Shown here: positions 60,538 to 64,000 of the stretch, one piece after another
Position numbering within the stretch: the first letter of the stretch is position 1
Layout: each line of letters begins with the position of its first letter
Origin: Actinobacillus arthritidis
Lineage (GTDB): Bacteria; Pseudomonadota; Gammaproteobacteria; Enterobacterales; Pasteurellaceae
Length of the DNA stretch: 64,000 nucleotides
Reading direction: 5' to 3'
Assembly: GCF_029774155.1 (NCBI RefSeq)
Contig: NZ_CP103833.1
Span: 372,001-436,000 of the forward strand
The notes under the pieces: model-generated
Seen by the model: only the letters and a program-made list of their open reading frames with translations
Told to the model about the DNA's origin: nothing
Database searches by the model: none
Program-made: the position numbers and the translations under genes

Positions 60538-61179
60538 ATGGAACAATATAAACACGATTTTATTGAATTTGCATTAAGCCGTAATGTTTTAAAATTTGGT
60601 GAATTTACTCTAAAATCGGGTAGAAAAAGCCCGTACTTTTTTAATGCAGGCTTATTTAACACTGGCAGAGATCTTGCCAAACTGGGTGAGTTTTATGCAC
60701 AAGCAATCCAAGCAAGCGGTCTAAATTTTGATGTGCTTTTCGGACCAGCTTATAAAGGTATCCCGATTGCAACTACGGTTGCCGTTGCGTTAGTAAACCA
60801 ATTTGATGTGGATAAACCTTGCTGTTTTAACCGTAAAGAAGCGAAAGATCACGGCGAAGGCGGTAATCTTATCGGTTCGCCGTTAAAAGGCAGAATCTTA
60901 TTGGTTGATGATGTGATTACTGCCGGCACAGCAATTCGTGAGTCAATGGAAATTATTAATGCAAACCAAGCGGAATTAGCCGGTGTATTGATTGCGTTAA
61001 ACCGTAAAGAAAAAGGCAGAGGTGAACTTTCTGCGATTCAAGAAGTTGAACGTGATTACTGCTGTCAAGTTTTCTCAATTGTTGATTTTGATGATTTACT
61101 ACAATTTATTGAAAAATCGGAACAATATGCACCGTATTTAGCGGCAATGAAGGCATATCGTGAGCAATATGGTGTATAG
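60538..61179 (+). CDS. pyrE: Orotate phosphoribosyltransferase
   Basis: Makes orotidine-5'-phosphate from orotate and PRPP. 213 residues, as in E. coli. It has [53 protein letters not shown] and the PRPP motif [16 protein letters not shown]. The ATG follows AAGGAAAC by a short spacer. Confidence 0.97.
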   Translation: MEQYKHDFIEFALSRNVLKFGEFTLKSGRKSPYFFNAGLFNTGRDLAKLGEFYAQAIQASGLNFDVLFGPAYKGIPIATTVAVALVNQFDVDKPCCFNRKEAKDHGEGGNLIGSPLKGRILLVDDVITAGTAIRESMEIINANQAELAGVLIALNRKEKGRGELSAIQEVERDYCCQVFSIVDFDDLLQFIEKSEQYAPYLAAMKAYREQYGV

Positions 61180-61314
61180 ATGTTAAAAGTGATTATGAAT
61201 CTATTTCATACAAGATAGAAAAACTTTCACATTAATTTAAATCATTTTTCTTGAGTGAGGCATTTTGTTCGCTTAGGATAAGGACAAAACATTACATTAA
61301 CGGAGTAGCAAATT

Positions 61315-62405
61315 ATGGTGGTAAAAAATTTACCTTTTCACGCTGATACTGTGGGTTCATATTTAAGAACAGATGCATGGAAAAAAGCACACGCGACTTA
61401 CAAAGCTGGCACAATTTCTCTTGAAGCACGTGATGCGATTGTTGAAGAAGAAGTAAAAAAATTGGTACAGGCGCAATTAGATGCGGGTATTCAAGTAGTA
61501 ACGGACGGAGAATTCCATCGTTCTTGGTGGCATATCGATTTCTTAGAAAACTTGAACGGAATCGAAGGTTATGTGCCTGAAAAAGCCTATGCTTTCAAAG
61601 GTGTCGAAGTACGTCCGTATAACACGCGTTGTCTGCGGTAAAGTATCTTGGAATCCAAACCATCCATTCCTTGAACATTTCAAAAAATTCAATGCGATTG
61701 TTGCGGGCAGAGCAGTAGCAAAATTCACCATTCCAAGTCCGAACCAATTAATGTATCCGGCACAATGGGATCACGGTATCTACGCAACTCGTGAAGAATT
61801 TGCTAAAGATGTGCAAGCAGGCTTATAAAGATGCAATTAAAGCATTTTATGATGCAGGTTGCCGTTACTTACAAATTGATGACGTGTATTGGGGTTCACT
61901 CTGTAATAATTATCAGCAACCAACTTTTGAGGCGGATAAAGCACAAGCGGTTGCTAATATTCAAGCGATTTTAGCGGACAAGCCGGCAGATTTAACGGTC
62001 ACCACTCACGTTTGCCGTGGTAACTATAAATCTTCTTATTTATTAGAAGGTGCTTACGACCCAATCGCTGACGGTTTATTCGGTCAAACCAATTATGACG
62101 GTTACTTCTTAGAATATGATGATGAGCGTTCTGGCGGTTTTGAGCCATTAAAACACTTTGCGAATAATAAAGGTCGTGTGGTGTTAGGTTTAGTGAGTTC
62201 AAAATTCCCGGAATTGGAAGACAAAGAAGTGATCAAAGCACGTATTGCGGAAGCGACGAAATATGTACCGCTTGAGCAACTTTGCTTAAGTCCGCAATGT
62301 GGTTTCGCTTCAACTGAAGAAGGTAATGTGATGACCGAAGCACAACAATGGGCGAAAGTACGTCACGTAGAAGAAATTGCGAAAGAAGTATGGGGCGAAG
62401 ATTAA
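61315..62405 (+). CDS. Short MetE-like methyltransferase (cobalamin-independent methionine synthase family), two frameshifts
   Basis: About 363 residues, the size of the short YxjG/COG0620 group that covers only the catalytic half of MetE. It has LPFHADTVGSYLRTDAWK, QVVTDGEFHRSWWHIDFLE, DAGCRYLQIDDVYWGSLC, zinc-type TTHVCRGNYKS and LSPQCGFASTEEGN. The frame breaks twice, at ACGCGTTGTC (~61627) and at GTGCAAGCAGG (~61818). Each is cured by a one- or two-base change, giving RPYNTxVVCGKVSWNP and KDVQQAYKDAIKAF. Methyl donor and acceptor are not known. GGAG precedes the start. Confidence 0.88.
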
Positions 62406-62436
62406 TTCTTCATTTGCGGCTTTTTAAGTAAAAATG

Positions 62437-62471
62437 ACCGCTTGTCAGTAATTACAAGCGGTTATTTTTTT
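62437..62471 (+). terminator. Perfect inverted uptake-signal terminator
   Basis: ACCGCTTGT and ACAAGCGGT, each a 9-base uptake core, pair across an 8-base loop and are followed by TATTTTTTT. Confidence 0.93.
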
Positions 62472-62489
62472 ATCTATTTTGCATAGCTT

Positions 62490-63470
62490 TTAAATCCAAT
62501 TTAATTGGTGTAAAAGTAGTAATCCTAAACTTGCAGTAAACATTGATCCAATAGTTGTTATGCCGATTAAGTTTGTCGCTCCTGTTCCGCTTCCGCCATA
62601 AGCTCGTACCATAGCATAAGTTGCCGCCGCAGTCGGTGTGCTGGCTGTAATGAATAAAATACCTAATTGCATCGGATTAAGAACAAAGAACCATTTTCCT
62701 AGGATAAATAAGAAAATAGGCGTTAAGATTAAACGTGAAAATGAAGCATATATTACAACTCTATTTAATTCATTTTCTTCTGCACTTTGGCGACGGAATT
62801 GACTTAAGGCTTTAAAATCTAACGTTGCACCAATACAAATTAACGCCATTGGTAAGGTGATATTTGAAAGCGATTGTGCGGTTTGCATTAGCGGCTTAGG
62901 AATTGGAATTTGCAGATAATTTACGATAATCCCAAGTACAATGGCTTGAATGAGCGGATTCTTGGTTACTGCCAAGGCTAATTTAAAGGCATTAGGTTTT
63001 TGATCACTTAATGAGTTTAAAATAGTAATAACACTCAGGACATTAAATAAAATCACGAGTGATGCGGTATAAATAGAAGCACTAGCAAGCCCTGTTTCGC
63101 CATAGGCATTAATCGTTAATGCCAAGCCTAAAATTGCCGCATTAGAACGAAAAACACCTTGCGTGAAAATGCAACGATAGCCTCGTTCCCGAATATATTT
63201 GGTCGCCCACCATTCTGCAATAAAATAGAGTATTAATGTTCCGCTCAAGCCAGCAAAAATTAAGTTAAGATCTTTGGAATAATCTAACGGACTTTTTAAA
63301 ACATTTAAAAACAGCATTGTAGGGAGGGCAAAATTGAACATCACTTTTGAGGCGGTGTTACAAAAGGCATCATCTACAAATTTACGACGACGTAAAAAAA
63401 TACCCAATAGCATCAACAGAATGGTCGGTAGCATTACCCCTATACTAAATTGCAAAGATTCAAAAAACAT
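62490..63470 (-). CDS. AEC family permease (auxin-efflux-carrier type)
   Basis: 326-residue inner-membrane transporter of the AEC family with about ten helices. It has LPTILLMLLGIFLRRRKFVDD, FNFALPTMLFLNVLKS, FRSNAAILGLALTINAYG and PMALICIGATLDFKAL. Bacterial AEC proteins often carry malate or other organic anions; the substrate here is unknown. It converges on the MetE-like gene. Confidence 0.88.
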   Translation of the reverse strand: MFFESLQFSIGVMLPTILLMLLGIFLRRRKFVDDAFCNTASKVMFNFALPTMLFLNVLKSPLDYSKDLNLIFAGLSGTLILYFIAEWWATKYIRERGYRCIFTQGVFRSNAAILGLALTINAYGETGLASASIYTASLVILFNVLSVITILNSLSDQKPNAFKLALAVTKNPLIQAIVLGIIVNYLQIPIPKPLMQTAQSLSNITLPMALICIGATLDFKALSQFRRQSAEENELNRVVIYASFSRLILTPIFLFILGKWFFVLNPMQLGILFITASTPTAAATYAMVRAYGGSGTGATNLIGITTIGSMFTASLGLLLLHQLNWI

Positions 63471-63493
63471 AATCTAGCTCCCGAGTAAAAAAT

Positions 63494-63535
63494 AAGCGGT
63501 CAAATTTGCAAAATTTTTTACAAATTTAACCGCTT
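63494..63535 (-). terminator. Inverted uptake-signal stem downstream of prfB
   Basis: AAGCGGTCAAATTTG and CAAATTTAACCGCTT form a 15-bp stem with one C-A mismatch and a 12-base loop, just after the prfB stop on the minus strand. It also precedes the AEC permease gene. Confidence 0.75.
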
Positions 63536-63539
63536 GTCA

Positions 63540-64000
63540 TTAAAGCCCCGCTTTAAGGCTGGCTTCAATAAATTTGTCTAAATCACCGTCAAGCACCGCT
63601 TGGGTATTGCGGTTTTCAACACCGGTACGTAAATCTTTAATACGTGAATCATCTAATACGTATGAACGAATTTGGTCGCCCCAACCAATGTCTGATTTAC
63701 TTTCTTCCATCGCTTGTTTTTCCGCATTCTTCTTCATCATTTCCATCTCGTATAATTTTGCTTTAAGTCGCTTCATACATTGATCTTTGTTTTGGTGTTG
63801 CGAACGACCGTTCTGACATTGCACCACAATACCGGATGGAATATGGGTAATACGTACCGCCGATTCGGTTTTATTAACGTGCTGACCACCCGCACCGGAC
63901 GCACGGTACACATCAATACGTAAATCCGCTGGATTGATCTCGATATCAATATCGTCATCGATTTCCGGATAAACGAAGGCGGCGAAGAAATGAAGTATGA
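63540..64000 (-). CDS. prfB: Peptide chain release factor 2, 3' part
   Basis: Recognises UAA and UGA and releases the polypeptide. Only the C-terminal ~150 residues are in the window. It has [22 protein letters not shown], the catalytic GGQ in [17 protein letters not shown], then [22 protein letters not shown] and [17 protein letters not shown], ending IEASLKAGL. The first ~8 codons at the window edge align poorly with the family (expected HTSF before AFVYPE), suggesting another indel near 63985. The programmed frameshift site lies outside the window. Confidence 0.94.
   Translation of the reverse strand, partial: ILHFFAAFVYPEIDDDIDIEINPADLRIDVYRASGAGGQHVNKTESAVRITHIPSGIVVQCQNGRSQHQNKDQCMKRLKAKLYEMEMMKKNAEKQAMEESKSDIGWGDQIRSYVLDDSRIKDLRTGVENRNTQAVLDGDLDKFIEASLKAGL

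Overview
The window looks like the chromosome of an Actinobacillus pleuropneumoniae-type member of the Pasteurellaceae. DNA-uptake signal cores of the Apl type (ACAAGCGGTC) are scattered throughout, often as inverted pairs behind genes. The housekeeping proteins read as Pasteurellaceae orthologues of E. coli proteins, the DNA is AT-rich, and adhE, hemCDXY, fadR-nhaB-dsbB, rapA-rluA and yajG/bolA keep familiar gamma-proteobacterial neighbourhoods.

Layout. 1-8.2 kb: glyA (5' end cut by the window), thrS behind a leader with tRNA-Thr-like stem-loops, a Fur-box-preceded TonB haemoglobin/haem receptor, then infC, rpmI and rplT. 8.2-9.1 kb: a P-loop kinase and a small lipoprotein. 9.1-14.1 kb: an accessory island bounded by two IS3-family (IS150-like) copies. 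It holds a decayed short trimeric autotransporter and an AT-rich 610-residue protein with a PD-(D/E)XK-like C-terminus. The island is flanked by TTA on both sides, as a composite insertion would be. 14.1-20 kb: paeA-like, rRNA and tRNA modification genes, ruvX, yqgE, rsmE, yajG, bolA and tRNA-Ser. 20-30 kb: adhE with an FNR site, hemCDXY, rpsO and a sodium/proton antiporter. 30-38.7 kb: ppiD, a MarC protein, an OppA-like lipoprotein, apbC, ilvY, a sulfatase-fold transferase and rpmE. 39-46.6 kb: tkt with a well-placed CRP site, phoH-like, fadR, nhaB, dsbB and metC. 46.8-58.4 kb: an ABC-F protein, yhgN-like, moeA, moeB, tRNA-Asn, rlmD, a dNTPase, rapA and rluA. 58.4-58.95 kb: a gene-free stretch with two related terminator-ended modules, probably tandem small RNAs. 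58.9-64 kb: ampD, rlmJ, pyrE, a MetE-like protein, an AEC permease and the 3' part of prfB.

Functionally the window mixes translation (thrS, infC, rpmI, rplT, rpsO, rpmE, two tRNAs, prfB), rRNA modification (rsmE, rlmD, rlmJ, rluA), haem supply (a haemoglobin receptor plus early haem synthesis) and anaerobic carbon metabolism (adhE with an FNR site).

A caution: at least thirteen otherwise intact genes carry one- or two-base indels, including the essential infC and rplT. Several lie in A-runs and several in GC-rich triplets. I read these as draft-sequence errors and annotate the genes as single loci across each shift. The IS genes and the autotransporter are the only ones I call pseudogenes.
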